Positions 16,232 through 24,619 are shown, counted from the first letter of the stretch. The stretch is DNA of 35,116 nt from JBBRNH01 sp038230415 (GCA_038230415.1 JBBRNH010000060.1:1-35116), one strand, 5' to 3'. Numbers and translations: made by a program. Notes: generated by a model from the sequence alone, not told the origin.

Positions 16232-17368
16232 TCAGAAAAACACATCAACAATAGCCCCACCTTTGAGCCGGATAGAGAGCCGGACGGTCTCATCATAGCC
16301 CTGGTCTTTCGCGTCATGTATTTGCCAGAGCGGGACAATCTGGGTTTGGCAGAGCGCGGTCAGTTGGTCGGTCAGGCGCGGGTCAAACGTCATCGGGGCG
16401 TAGGTTTCCGAGAAGCCAACCAACACAAACCGGCCCGCTTCGCCCCGGCAGTTCACGGCAAACTGGACCCGAATCAGCCCCGACTGTTCTGGCAGAGCCA
16501 CCGCCCGAAACTGCGTTTTCAGGATTTTCTTCACTTGATATGCCTTCTCGTGAATGTTCGTAACGGTCATCGAATACATCGCCAGAAGGCAATTATCGCA
16601 CGGCTGAAATCCGGTGCTGCGGCACGAATCCCCCGCAACCAACGCCCGCACGAACCGAAACGGCACGTCGGCCACGCCCCTACCCTGCCAGCCAATGGCC
16701 GAAAACTGGCCGGCAGCCAGGTTGGTCAGTTGCCAGAGCGGTTTGTAGTTTCCGTCGCAGGTGTAGCGATTGCCCCGCATCGTCAGAAATACCGACGGCC
16801 CGCGCTGCACCGTTTGCCAGCAATGCACCGTTTTTTCGCTGGTTCGGAGGTTTTCGAGACAAACTTTACCTGTATCGTAGAAATAATAAATCAAACTATC
16901 GGTTTGCCAAACCCGGCCAACAAGCTGTTTATGAGCCGATTCGGCATCAAGAGGCACGTCGGTCAGTCGCCGGAACACCATCGGATACAGCAAACCCAGC
17001 CGGAGCAAATCACCGTTGACGCGCCAGAGTTTGGGCGGATACACCAACGAATCGAGCCGGAGTGTGTCGTGCTGCAACGACCATCGGGCGGTTTTGGCCG
17101 GGGCCGTATTGTCGGTCATGCCGAGGTGCAGGGTGCTATCGGCGCGTAAATCGAGGTAGGTGGGGAGCGGACAAAAGAACGTGTTTTCCCATTCGGCATG
17201 AACGCCAATCCAGGTGCCGGAAATCACGTTGGCAGATTGGGCTGACACAGGATTTAATGGACAATGAATAATGAGTAATGTACAGTGGAGCGCAAGCCAG
17301 ACCTTCCGGCGTTGCCAGCCTTTTTGGTTGTTCATTCCTGCCCGCATTGTCCATTGTCCATTCTTCAT
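16232..17368 (-). CDS. Exported protein of unknown function; signal peptide overlaps a fold-back repeat
   Basis: 378 residues; no family recognised. The N-terminus has a basic stretch and a hydrophobic run LALHCTLLIIHCPLNPVSAQ that works as a signal peptide. Both the start codon region and this hydrophobic run are encoded by the arms of an inverted repeat (17257-17378), an odd origin for a signal sequence. A central part has lipocalin-like strands (GTWIGVHAEWENTFF, YLDLRADSTLHLGM, WSLQHDTLRLDSL), which recalls Bacteroidota exported beta-barrel stress proteins. The last 100 residues (QVKKILKTQFRAV, GLIRVQFAVNCRGEAGRF, DETVRLSIRLKGG) resemble a TonB C-terminal-like fold, only a weak guess. ATG codons at residues 8 and 12 are alternative starts. 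It is cotranscribed with the TPR gene 6 bases downstream. Confidence 0.72.
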   Translation of the reverse strand: MKNGQWTMRAGMNNQKGWQRRKVWLALHCTLLIIHCPLNPVSAQSANVISGTWIGVHAEWENTFFCPLPTYLDLRADSTLHLGMTDNTAPAKTARWSLQHDTLRLDSLVYPPKLWRVNGDLLRLGLLYPMVFRRLTDVPLDAESAHKQLVGRVWQTDSLIYYFYDTGKVCLENLRTSEKTVHCWQTVQRGPSVFLTMRGNRYTCDGNYKPLWQLTNLAAGQFSAIGWQGRGVADVPFRFVRALVAGDSCRSTGFQPCDNCLLAMYSMTVTNIHEKAYQVKKILKTQFRAVALPEQSGLIRVQFAVNCRGEAGRFVLVGFSETYAPMTFDPRLTDQLTALCQTQIVPLWQIHDAKDQGYDETVRLSIRLKGGAIVDVFF

Positions 17369-17378
17369 TATCCATTGA
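17257..17378. repeat. Fold-back (inverted-repeat) element beside moxR
   Basis: The left arm (17255-17280) has AATGGACAATGAATAATG. The reverse complement of the right arm (17345-17378) has AATGGATAATGAAGAATG, a match at 16 of 18 positions, and is followed by a short tandem GGACAAT motif (2 copies). The arms enclose about 65 bases. The TGGACAATGAATAATG motif type is a common dispersed AT-rich repeat in Bacteroidota and cyanobacteria (recalled from general knowledge). It begins 5 bases after the moxR stop and supplies the start codon and signal-peptide core of the next gene. Confidence 0.65.
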
Positions 17379-17382
17379 TTTT

Positions 17383-18357
17383 TCAGCGTGGCACTTCTAC
17401 CTTTTGCACTAATTGAGCAATTACGTCGTCGGGGGTTCCACCTTCCATCTCGCGTTCGGGGGTAAGCAGAATCCGGTGGCGCAAGACGGGAGCAGCCAGC
17501 GTTTGCACGTCTTCGGGCGTGATAAAGTCGCGGCCCTGCACCGTAGCGAGGGCTTTTGCGCCGTTCAGCAACGCCACCGATGCACGGGGCGACGCGCCCA
17601 AGTACAGCGATTTGTTGGCGCGGGTGTTCTGCACAATCTGAGCGATGTAGTCAAAGAGTTTATCCTCGACATGAACCTGCGCCACCTGCCGACGCAGGGT
17701 TTTGAGTTGGTCGGCAGTCAGAATGGCGTTGGTGGCGGCAAGGGCATCGTTCAGGCTGGTGCGGGTGTGGTGTCCCCGCAAAATGGCGACTTCTTCGGTC
17801 ACATTCGGGTAGCCGATAACAACCTTAAACAGAAAACGGTCAAGCTGGGCTTCGGGCAGGCGGTAGGTGCCTTCCTGCTCAATGGGGTTTTGGGTTGCCA
17901 GCACCATAAACGGCTCGGCAAGGCGGTAGGTCGTGCCATCGTTCGTAACCTGCCGTTCTTCCATCACCTCAAACATGGCAGCCTGCGTTTTGGCCGGGGC
18001 GCGGTTGATTTCGTCAATCAGCACAATATTCGAGAAAATCGGCCCTTGCCGAAATGTGAAATCGCCGGTTTTGGGTTGAAACACCGACGTTCCCAGCACG
18101 TCAGATGGCATGAGATCGGGTGTGAACTGAATCCGGCTGAAATCAACCGAAATCGTTTTGGCTAATAGCTTGGCTGTCAGTGTTTTTGCTACGCCCGGCA
18201 CCCCTTCGAGCAGCACGTGGCCGTCGGCAAGAAGGGCCGTAAGGAGCAGGTCAAGCGTTTGGGTTTGGCCGACAATAACGCGGCCAACTTCGGTACGGAT
18301 AGCAGCGACGGTGGTGTTAAGGTCGTGCAGGTCTAAGCGGGATTCGTAAGGAGTCAT
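17383..18357 (-). CDS. MoxR family AAA+ ATPase
   Basis: A 324-residue cytosolic AAA+ ATPase. Walker A is GVPGVAKT (52-59), Walker B is IVLIDEINRA (111-120), followed by the MoxR hallmark PAKTQAAMFEVMEERQVT. Sensor 1 is ATQNPIEQEGTYRLPEAQLDRF. The C-terminal lid contains YLGASPRASVALLNGAKALA and a DFITPEDVQTLAAPVLRHRI end. Length is normal. MoxR proteins remodel or activate partner proteins, usually vWA-domain DUF58 products encoded next door. Here the DUF4350 gene overlaps its start by 41 bases, so it is part of the SpoIIM-to-MoxR operon, while DUF58 lies further downstream behind three other genes. Confidence 0.95.
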   Translation of the reverse strand: MTPYESRLDLHDLNTTVAAIRTEVGRVIVGQTQTLDLLLTALLADGHVLLEGVPGVAKTLTAKLLAKTISVDFSRIQFTPDLMPSDVLGTSVFQPKTGDFTFRQGPIFSNIVLIDEINRAPAKTQAAMFEVMEERQVTNDGTTYRLAEPFMVLATQNPIEQEGTYRLPEAQLDRFLFKVVIGYPNVTEEVAILRGHHTRTSLNDALAATNAILTADQLKTLRRQVAQVHVEDKLFDYIAQIVQNTRANKSLYLGASPRASVALLNGAKALATVQGRDFITPEDVQTLAAPVLRHRILLTPEREMEGGTPDDVIAQLVQKVEVPR

Positions 18358-19543
18358 GTTGGAATTTTTCGATTTCAGAATTTATCAGCAGCAAGTCATT
18401 CTCCGACAGCGATATACTGCGTTGGGCGTTTCGTAGGAGCCGCACCAAATCAGCTACTTGCACAGCGTCGGCCCCGGATTTTCGGGCGAGGTTTTCGGTA
18501 AACTCAACATTCAGATCGTTGGTGTTCAAGCCATAACGTTCGCGCAGATTAGCTAAGAAATACTGGATTTTTTTGCGGGCTACGTTGTCGTGGCTTTGCT
18601 GCTGGAAATACATCCGCCCAACGGTCTCCACAAATTCGAGCGAGGTATTGCGGGGCGGCTCCACCACCGGAATAATGCGCTGAGTGCGTTTTCCGGCAAA
18701 AATCATGTACAAAATCAAGCCCCAGGCCAGCAGATAATACGCCCACGTCAGGGCCGGTTGCGAGAAAATATACCGTAAGAGGGACTGCTCATCTTCGCCA
18801 AACCGACCCTGTTTTTGGTATTCATCCCAGTAGGTTGGTAGCGCGGGCAAATACGACAGGGCTTTGGGGGCGTGGTCGCCGGTTTTGTCGCTCAACACAA
18901 AAAAGTTGGTGAGTGCCAACGGCAGATTATGCACCAGAAACTGCCCCTGCCCATACCGGATTCGCACAAAAATCGGCTCTTTCCGGGCATTGCGGGCCAG
19001 CACCGTTACGGTCCCCACGCGAGCGTCGGCGGGTTTGCGGATGGTTAAGAAATTCCGCCCGTCGTCGTGAAAAAAATTGTACCCACCCTGCTTACGCAAA
19101 CGCGGATTCACGAAATTCTGGAGCAACGTGGTATCGCGCAAATCGGGTTCTTTCAGGTCAGCCTTGAACCCCAGCAACCGCGTTAATGAATCGGGAAAAT
19201 CGTAAGCCGAGATCAGCACATTGTTGCCCCGCCGGACGTATGTCAATAATTCGCGGGTGTCGTTTTTATCGAGCTTAAACTCTTGATTCACAAACACGTA
19301 ATTACTCCGGCGCGGCAGGGAGTCTTCGGTGAGGTGGTTATAAATCGGGACGCGCAGGGCAGTAACGGGCTGATTGGCAAGCATGGAAGGCAGCAACTCA
19401 AACAAGGCCCGCGTCCCGAACGGAATTTTATCATCGTTTTGGTAGGTCGGGTTTAAGTCAATGGGTTTGGGACGGTAATACTCAAACAGCCCGTAGGCTA
19501 CCACCATCGCCAGTAGAATCAGCAAGTATTTGTTGGGCCTCAT
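18317..19543 (-). CDS. DUF4350 domain membrane protein
   Basis: 408 residues. An N-terminal membrane anchor (YLLILLAMVVAYGLFEYY, about 5-22) is followed by the DUF4350 domain (about 25-250): KIPFGTRALFELLPSML, NYVFVNQEFKLDKNDTRELLTYVRRGNNVLISAYDF, an extracytoplasmic GATase1-like fold. A second helix (LTWAYYLLAWGLILYMIFAG) is near 270 and leads to a cytoplasmic basic helical tail with a coiled-coil character (RKKIQYFLANLRERYGLN). The family sits beside MoxR, DUF4129 and DUF58 genes in many Actinobacteria and Bacteroidota and is thought to be a partner of that envelope complex. The stop codon lies inside the moxR gene (41-base overlap) and the start overlaps the DUF4129 stop by 4 bases. Confidence 0.88.
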   Translation of the reverse strand: MRPNKYLLILLAMVVAYGLFEYYRPKPIDLNPTYQNDDKIPFGTRALFELLPSMLANQPVTALRVPIYNHLTEDSLPRRSNYVFVNQEFKLDKNDTRELLTYVRRGNNVLISAYDFPDSLTRLLGFKADLKEPDLRDTTLLQNFVNPRLRKQGGYNFFHDDGRNFLTIRKPADARVGTVTVLARNARKEPIFVRIRYGQGQFLVHNLPLALTNFFVLSDKTGDHAPKALSYLPALPTYWDEYQKQGRFGEDEQSLLRYIFSQPALTWAYYLLAWGLILYMIFAGKRTQRIIPVVEPPRNTSLEFVETVGRMYFQQQSHDNVARKKIQYFLANLRERYGLNTNDLNVEFTENLARKSGADAVQVADLVRLLRNAQRSISLSENDLLLINSEIEKFQHDSLRIPLRPARP

Positions 19544-20262
19544 CCGCGTTCCGTCATTTTTTTAAAGTCCTCCCGAATCGTACCGAACCGGCGTTCGTCC
19601 ACCGGAAAATCACCGTACCAGACGTACTCAAACTGCGTTGTAAGCTGCTCAAAATCAGCGTCTTTCATTTCCTGCACGTATTGGCGATTGGTTTTGTCGG
19701 GTTTCCAGACAATGCGGCCCGCGTCGGTCAGGCGTTTCAGGGTTTGGAGGTACAGCAACCGCACGGCCAGCCGGAAGTTCCGCGCTTCGACGGCCTGCTC
19801 GATGCTGCCCGCAAAGTCAATGGCGTGAATATCTTCGGTCAGCGTGTCATAGTCCAATGGCAGCGACTCGGCTTTTTTCGGGAACAAAAACCCCAGCACC
19901 TGCGCCTTTGCCAGTAGCCAGATGGTTAGCCCCACAAGAGCCGCCAGAATGACATATTGCCAAAAATTCTGGTACGATTTACTCACGAAAAATTCGCTGA
20001 GTTTCCGCAAAAACCAGTACCAGAACTTTAACAGCGGATTTTGGGGCGGTTTGGCCTCGTAGTCGTACTGATACTCGCGGCTGTTTTGAAAATCGCGGAG
20101 TTTGTTGGCCGCCGGGTAGCGCACCGTCAGCGGAGCGCGGTCGTCGGGGGCGGAGACTACGGTTGATGCCGCTGGCCGGGTGGGGACTTGAGCCGATACG
20201 GGCTGAGTGAGCCACACCAGCACGAGTCCCCCCATCAGTAATCGCTTAATACGCTCCTTCAT
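19540..20262 (-). CDS. DUF4129 domain membrane protein
   Basis: A 240-residue protein from the ATG at 20262. That start begins a signal peptide (KERIKRLLMGGLVLVWLTQPVSAQ); the open frame extends to 20460 but those extra residues overlap the previous gene and look random. After a linker with YPAANKLRDFQNSREYQYDYEAKPP, typical of the family, comes a membrane helix (YVILAALVGLTIWLLAKAQVLGF, about 105-127) and then the cytoplasmic DUF4129 helical region, with FAGSIEQAVEARNFRLAVRLLYLQTLKRLTDAGRI and the end YVWYGDFPVDERRFGTI. The gene overlaps the upstream membrane-protein gene by 17 bases and the DUF4350 gene by 4. Confidence 0.87.
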   Translation of the reverse strand: MKERIKRLLMGGLVLVWLTQPVSAQVPTRPAASTVVSAPDDRAPLTVRYPAANKLRDFQNSREYQYDYEAKPPQNPLLKFWYWFLRKLSEFFVSKSYQNFWQYVILAALVGLTIWLLAKAQVLGFLFPKKAESLPLDYDTLTEDIHAIDFAGSIEQAVEARNFRLAVRLLYLQTLKRLTDAGRIVWKPDKTNRQYVQEMKDADFEQLTTQFEYVWYGDFPVDERRFGTIREDFKKMTERG

Positions 20263-21181
20263 CGGGGCGGGTTTGGGTTGGTAGCGGGGGTGATGTGGCC
20301 GCGCCGATGCTGTCAATTTCTGACAGTAAGCCGGTGCCTTCCTGCCGCTCAACGAGGTTAAAGTACTGAAAACCAAGACCGACATACAGAATCGAGTACA
20401 GCAAATACTGACCGACCGTAGCAAATGCCTGCGCCACCACGATAATGGTGGTTGGCACACCGGGCATCAGTTTGGCTCCAATCATAAAGCCCAACACGGC
20501 TGCCGGCGCCGTAAATATGAAGCTGACCACGCCCACCAGCATCGCCATCACAAACAGCAGCCCCAGCGTTGACCACCATTTTTCTTTGATCAACTGAAAG
20601 CAACGGCTCCAGGTCGTACCAAAATCTGACCCCTCAAAAATGGTTACGGGTAGGGCCAGCGACAGCACAATCCCCACGTAAATACCGGGAATGAGTAGCA
20701 ACAACGCGGCAGCAAACGTTGCCAGACCAACCAAGAGCGACGTGATAACAACCCGCCCGATGTTGGGCTGCATATCAGCCCAGACCTCGGCCACCGTGAT
20801 TGCCGGAACCACCGGCTGACCTGACCCCGCCAAACCAACGAAGCTACCTTGTTTGGTGCGTTGGTGATAGAGTTTAAGGTGCGTATAAGCCGCTAAACTG
20901 ATGAGCGATTGGGCAATCACACCGAAGACCACTACGAACAGGAACGACCCGGAGAAAATGCCGGAAAAAGCAGCGAACACATTACCGGGGTCACGGTTTG
21001 CCGACTTCGACAAGTCAAAAATACTCGACTGCATAATGCCCGACGCAATGCCGGTGAGCAGTGCCGCCGGGCCACCGATATACAGAATGGCCGTGCCAAA
21101 ACTGCGGAAGTTCTGAGTGACGTAGTTGATTGTGGCGTTGATTTTTTCGCCGAAGTCCCGGCGTTGGTAGAGCATAATCAT
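20246..21181 (-). CDS. Polytopic membrane protein of the MoxR cluster
   Basis: 311 residues from the ATG at 21181, chosen because ATG overlaps the TGA of the SpoIIM-like gene (21178-21181), the signature of coupled translation. The frame extends further upstream without support. About six membrane segments: LYIGGPAALLTGIASGIM, SGSFLFVVVFGVIAQSLISLAAYTHLKLY, VVITSLLVGLATFAAALLLLIPGIYVGIVLSLALPVTIF, LGLLFVMAMLVGVVSFIFTAPAAVLGFMIG and VAQAFATVGQYLLYSILYVGLGFQYFNLVERQEGTGLL. The F-x-x-V-E-R/x-Q-E-G-x-G-L ending and a glycerophosphoryl-diester-phosphodiesterase-like membrane pattern are common in Bacteroidota members of this cluster. Probably part of the envelope complex with SpoIIM, DUF4129 and DUF4350. 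No catalytic motif was seen. Confidence 0.85.
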   Translation of the reverse strand: MIMLYQRRDFGEKINATINYVTQNFRSFGTAILYIGGPAALLTGIASGIMQSSIFDLSKSANRDPGNVFAAFSGIFSGSFLFVVVFGVIAQSLISLAAYTHLKLYHQRTKQGSFVGLAGSGQPVVPAITVAEVWADMQPNIGRVVITSLLVGLATFAAALLLLIPGIYVGIVLSLALPVTIFEGSDFGTTWSRCFQLIKEKWWSTLGLLFVMAMLVGVVSFIFTAPAAVLGFMIGAKLMPGVPTTIIVVAQAFATVGQYLLYSILYVGLGFQYFNLVERQEGTGLLSEIDSIGAATSPPLPTQTRPDEGAY

Positions 21182-22131
21182 AGTGGTTGGGATTGGGGGT
21201 TTCGGTTTAATTGAATTGGGTAAATAACAAAATACCAAAGAATAAACCCCGCCGACACACCAATAATGCTGGCACTGGCAACGGGCGGCAAGGTCAGTCG
21301 GGTCACGAAACTTTCGAGGAAACCGGCAACGATAAAAATTGGAATCAGGCCAATGGCAATTTTCAGCCCCTGTTTGGCCCCGCGTTTGAATGACTCCATC
21401 CGCGAGAACGTGCCGGGAAACAAAATACTGTTGCCCAGCGTGAGGCCCGCAGCCCCGGCAATCACAATGGCCGAGATTTCGAGTGTGCCGTGAATCCAGA
21501 TTTTCAGGACGGATTCGAGGAGCAGCCCGCGTTCGTAAAAAAACTCCTGAAATGCACCGAGCATCACGCCATTGAAAAACAGCATCAGCACCGTGCCAAC
21601 AGAAAACAGAATGCCCATCACAAACGCCCGCAACGCCACCATGATGTTGTTGAGCGTAATTTCGAGGAACATCGTGGCCGAATCGCTGCCGCCGTAGACA
21701 CCGAGCGGCTCCCCTTTTTTGATGTTTTCGAGGGTCATGTTCACGTAGCCATCACCCAGAATGAGCCGCACAAACGTGGCATCGTGGGCCGCCGAGACCC
21801 AGCCAATGGCGCAGGCCACGCCAAACACGATGGCCGAAACGAGCAGCAATCGTTGCGATTGATAGAACAGCGTGGGCAGTTCAACCGTCCAGAACGTGAG
21901 AAAACGGTTGCGGTCGGCGCGTTTGTTCTGCATCAGGCCCCGGTGCATCTGTGCGGTCAGGCCGTTGAGGTAGCGCGTTACATTAGCTTCGGGATAAAAC
22001 GTCCGGGCGTAGCTCAGATCGTCGGTGAGTTCAACAAAACGCCCGGTGAGTTCGTCGGGGTCTTGCGTGGGGGCTTCTTCGATAGCCCGCCAACGGTCGG
22101 TGTTGCGTTTAACAAAAGCGGCTTCGCGCAT
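21178..22131 (-). CDS. Stage II sporulation protein M-like membrane protein
   Basis: 317 residues. The N-terminal 90 residues are soluble and helical (MREAAFVKRNTDRWRAIEEA, DLSYARTFYPEANVTRYLNGLTAQMHRGL), followed by six or more membrane helices. The SpoIIM hallmark follows: NNIMVALRAFVMGILFSVGTVLMLFFNGVMLGAFQ, then KIWIHGTLEISAIVIAGAAGLTLG with the conserved H-G-x-x-E-x-x-A-I-x-I-A-G. It is the first gene of the MoxR cluster and the name reflects family similarity, not sporulation. These proteins are found with MoxR, DUF58, DUF4129 and RDD genes. The gene starts 95 bases from a divergent small gene. Confidence 0.93.
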   Translation of the reverse strand: MREAAFVKRNTDRWRAIEEAPTQDPDELTGRFVELTDDLSYARTFYPEANVTRYLNGLTAQMHRGLMQNKRADRNRFLTFWTVELPTLFYQSQRLLLVSAIVFGVACAIGWVSAAHDATFVRLILGDGYVNMTLENIKKGEPLGVYGGSDSATMFLEITLNNIMVALRAFVMGILFSVGTVLMLFFNGVMLGAFQEFFYERGLLLESVLKIWIHGTLEISAIVIAGAAGLTLGNSILFPGTFSRMESFKRGAKQGLKIAIGLIPIFIVAGFLESFVTRLTLPPVASASIIGVSAGFILWYFVIYPIQLNRNPQSQPL

Positions 22132-22226
22132 GGGAAGTCAGGTAGTTTTGGAGCAAATTAGCAATAATTTCAACCCGATTGCACCGCTGATGTTCATTTA
22201 ACGTTATCAATTAAAATCGGCTTTCC

Positions 22227-22424
22227 ATGAAAAACCTCCTGTTCCTGTTTCTTGTTGCCACGCTGTCGTTGCCGCTCGATGTAGTGGCCGAATCGCTGAC
22301 GGTCTCGCCTGCCAGCAGCACCAATACCGATGTCAACCGCAAGCGCAAAGGCTACCACAAGAAACGCGGGTTTATGTGGGGACTGTTTCGTAAGAAGAAT
22401 GATTGCGGTTGTCCGAACCATTAA
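22227..22424 (+). CDS. Small secreted cationic protein
   Basis: 65 residues. A signal peptide (MKNLLFLFLVATLSLPLDVVA, cleavage likely after VVA at about residue 21) is followed by a short Ser/Thr/Asn spacer and a strongly basic core KRKGYHKKRGFMWGLFRKK. The end is DCGCPNH, a C-x-C pair that could bind a metal or form a disulfide. The net charge after processing is high and positive, and the protein is too short for a known enzyme. It has its own region, divergent from the SpoIIM-like gene and 128 bases before typA. Known function: none that I can name; a small envelope or DNA/metal-binding protein is possible. The reading is supported by signal peptide, ATG and conserved-looking tail only. 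Confidence 0.62.
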   Translation: MKNLLFLFLVATLSLPLDVVAESLTVSPASSTNTDVNRKRKGYHKKRGFMWGLFRKKNDCGCPNH

Positions 22425-22525
22425 GGAATTGTTAAGAAATAGGATTAATACAACACTTATAGCCCCGTAAAGTGGTTTTAGTGTTTATGGAGTTGCAGAT
22501 TTCGCAGAAGTAGCGTAAGTTTTCG

Positions 22526-22533
22526 TATCTTTG
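22526..22533 (+). promoter_or_regulatory. Bacteroidota-type -7 promoter box for typA
   Basis: TATCTTTG matches the -7 consensus TAnnTTTG of the primary sigma factor in Bacteroidota. It ends 19 bases before the typA ATG. A clear -33 TTG at the usual spacing is not seen. Confidence 0.6.
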
Positions 22534-22552
22534 CGGCCTGAAACAGAGGACT

Positions 22553-24367
22553 ATGCAATCCATCCGAAATATCGCCATTATTGCCCACGTTGACCACGGC
22601 AAAACAACACTGGTTGACAAGATTATCCATGCCTCAAAACTCTTCCGCGACAATCAGGAGTTCGGCGATCTGATTCTCGATAACAACGACCTGGAACGTG
22701 AACGCGGCATTACCATCGTCTCGAAAAACGTGTCGGTACGCTACAAAGGCGTAAAGATCAACGTTATTGACACCCCTGGTCACTCCGATTTCGGGGGTGA
22801 AGTGGAGCGTGTACTCAAAATGGCCGACGGCGTTCTGCTGCTCGTAGATGCCTTTGAAGGCCCAATGCCGCAAACCCGCTTCGTGCTGGGCAAAGCCCTG
22901 GCTCTGGGCCTGAAGCCAATTGTGGTCGTAAATAAGGTTGACAAAGAAAACTGCCGCCCCGATGAAGTCTATGAGCAGGTCTTCGATCTGATGTTTAACC
23001 TCGGTGCCACCGAAGACCAGCTCAATTTTGAAACCGTTTATGGCTCCTCAAAACAGGGCTGGATGGGGCCAGACTGGAAGGTCAAAACTGACGACATTAC
23101 CTACCTGCTCGACACCGTGATTGAGCAAATCCCGGAAGCACCCGTAGCCGAAGGAACGCCACAAATGCAGATCACCTCGCTCGATTACTCGGCGTTTGTG
23201 GGCCGGATTGCCATTGGTCGCATCGTGCGTGGAACGCTCAAAGAAGCCACCAACATGGCGTTGGTGAAGGCCGATGGCGTGATTAAAAAAGTCAAAATCA
23301 AAGAATTACAGAGCTTTGAAGGACTTGGCCGCGTGAAAGTACCCGAAGCCTACTGCGGTGATATTTGCGCCGTGATGGGCTTAGAAGATTTCGAGATTGG
23401 TGATACCCTCACTGATGCCGAAAACCCAGAAGCCCTGGCCCGGATTTCAGTTGATGAGCCGACGATGAATATGCTTTTCACGATCAACAACTCCCCGTTT
23501 TTTGGCAAAGAAGGCAAATTCGTAACCTCGCGTCACCTGCGGGAGCGGCTCTTCAAAGAAATCGAGAAAAACCTCGCCCTGCGCGTTGAGACCACCGACA
23601 GCGAAGACCGTTTCTTAGTCTTTGGCCGGGGAATTCTGCACCTCTCGGTGCTAATCGAAACCATGCGTCGCGAAGGTTACGAGTTGCAGGTTGGTCAGCC
23701 ACAGGTGCTGTTCAAAGAAGATGAAGACGGCAACCGGCTCGAACCCGTTGAAACCCTTGTGGTTGACGTGCCGGAGACCACCGCCGGTAAAGTAATCGAA
23801 CTTGCCACGCAGCGCAAAGGCGAACTGCTGGTTATGGAGCCAAAGGGCGATTTGCAGCATTTGGAATTCGAAATTCCGTCGCGGGGTCTGATCGGCCTGC
23901 GGTCAAACGTGCTGACGGCTACGTTTGGTGAAGCTGTGATGGCGCACCGCTTCAAGAGTTACGAACCATATAAAGGCGTTATCCCGGAGCGTATCAACGG
24001 CTCGCTGATTGCGATGGGCAGCGGCCCGGCAACGGCCTACTCGATTGACAAGTTGCAGGATCGGGGCGTGTTTTTTGTGGAGCCGGGTGAAGATCTCTAC
24101 GCCGGGCAGGTAATTGGCGAACACAACCGGCAGAACGACATTGTGGTGAACGTGCAGACAGCCAAGAAACTGACCAATATGCGGGCTTCTGGTTCAGATG
24201 ATAACGTGAAGATTGCGCCGAAGATCACGTTCTCGCTCGAAGAATCAATGGAATACATCCAGAAAGATGAGTACCTTGAGATTACCCCGAAAACGATTCG
24301 GATGCGGAAGGTTTATCTGGATGAGAACGAGCGCAAACGGAATGAAAAGAAATTTGAGATGGCATAA
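22553..24367 (+). CDS. typA: Ribosome-associated GTPase TypA/BipA
   Basis: 604 residues, the normal size. A translational GTPase related to EF-G that binds the ribosome and helps 50S assembly and growth under stress. The G1 motif is AHVDHGKTT (11-19), with RERGITI in switch I, DTPGHSDFGG (G3) and NKVDKENCRPDEV (G4). The TypA-specific C-terminal region is present (GRGILHLSVLIETMRREGYELQVGQPQVLFK, then EPVETLVVDVP, PSRGLIGLRSNVLTATFGEAVM and TPKTIRMRKVYLDENERKR). A -7 box lies upstream and a strong terminator 25 bases downstream, so it is a single-gene transcript. Confidence 0.97.
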   Translation: MQSIRNIAIIAHVDHGKTTLVDKIIHASKLFRDNQEFGDLILDNNDLERERGITIVSKNVSVRYKGVKINVIDTPGHSDFGGEVERVLKMADGVLLLVDAFEGPMPQTRFVLGKALALGLKPIVVVNKVDKENCRPDEVYEQVFDLMFNLGATEDQLNFETVYGSSKQGWMGPDWKVKTDDITYLLDTVIEQIPEAPVAEGTPQMQITSLDYSAFVGRIAIGRIVRGTLKEATNMALVKADGVIKKVKIKELQSFEGLGRVKVPEAYCGDICAVMGLEDFEIGDTLTDAENPEALARISVDEPTMNMLFTINNSPFFGKEGKFVTSRHLRERLFKEIEKNLALRVETTDSEDRFLVFGRGILHLSVLIETMRREGYELQVGQPQVLFKEDEDGNRLEPVETLVVDVPETTAGKVIELATQRKGELLVMEPKGDLQHLEFEIPSRGLIGLRSNVLTATFGEAVMAHRFKSYEPYKGVIPERINGSLIAMGSGPATAYSIDKLQDRGVFFVEPGEDLYAGQVIGEHNRQNDIVVNVQTAKKLTNMRASGSDDNVKIAPKITFSLEESMEYIQKDEYLEITPKTIRMRKVYLDENERKRNEKKFEMA

Positions 24368-24386
24368 GCCATTGACTGACATACAA

Positions 24387-24425
24387 CAAAAACCCCCCGA
24401 ATCTTTGCAGATTCGGGGGGTTTTT
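24387..24425. terminator. Strong bidirectional rho-independent terminator
   Basis: A perfect 12-base stem, CCCCCCGAATCT (24393-24404) and AGATTCGGGGGG (24409-24420), with a TTGC loop. A run of A precedes it (24387-24392) and a run of T follows (24421-24425), so it can stop transcripts from both sides: typA on the plus strand and the small membrane protein gene on the minus strand. Confidence 0.92.
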
Positions 24426-24427
24426 GT

Positions 24428-24619
24428 TTATGCTTTTACCAATTTAAAAAGCGGGCTGTTTCGCATTTCTTCGGGGACTTTGGCCGCCGACTCCTCGACT
24501 GATGAGCCGGTTGCGGCTGGTTTTTCCTGTTTTTTCAGGTAATCTGTCTGCCGGTTTGTGTGCTGATAACACAGGAAGAAAAGCAGCCCGCCAACCAACG
24601 CCATTGTAATCTTTTTCAT
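24428..24619 (-). CDS. Small single-pass membrane protein
   Basis: 63 residues from the ATG at 24619, where an MKK start leads straight into a membrane helix (ITMALVGGLLFFLCYQH, about 4-20). The frame extends upstream to 24709 without support. The tail is hydrophilic and mostly charged (TDYLKKQEKPAATGSSVEESAAKVPEEMRNSPLFKLVKA), with no recognisable domain. It ends 3 bases from the bidirectional terminator. Function unknown. Confidence 0.55.
   Translation of the reverse strand: MKKITMALVGGLLFFLCYQHTNRQTDYLKKQEKPAATGSSVEESAAKVPEEMRNSPLFKLVKA

Noticed and set aside
16217..17149. 310-residue open frame opposite the unknown exported protein
   Set aside because: It is very rich in His, Arg and Pro with no domain, while the minus-strand frame has a signal peptide and operon spacing.
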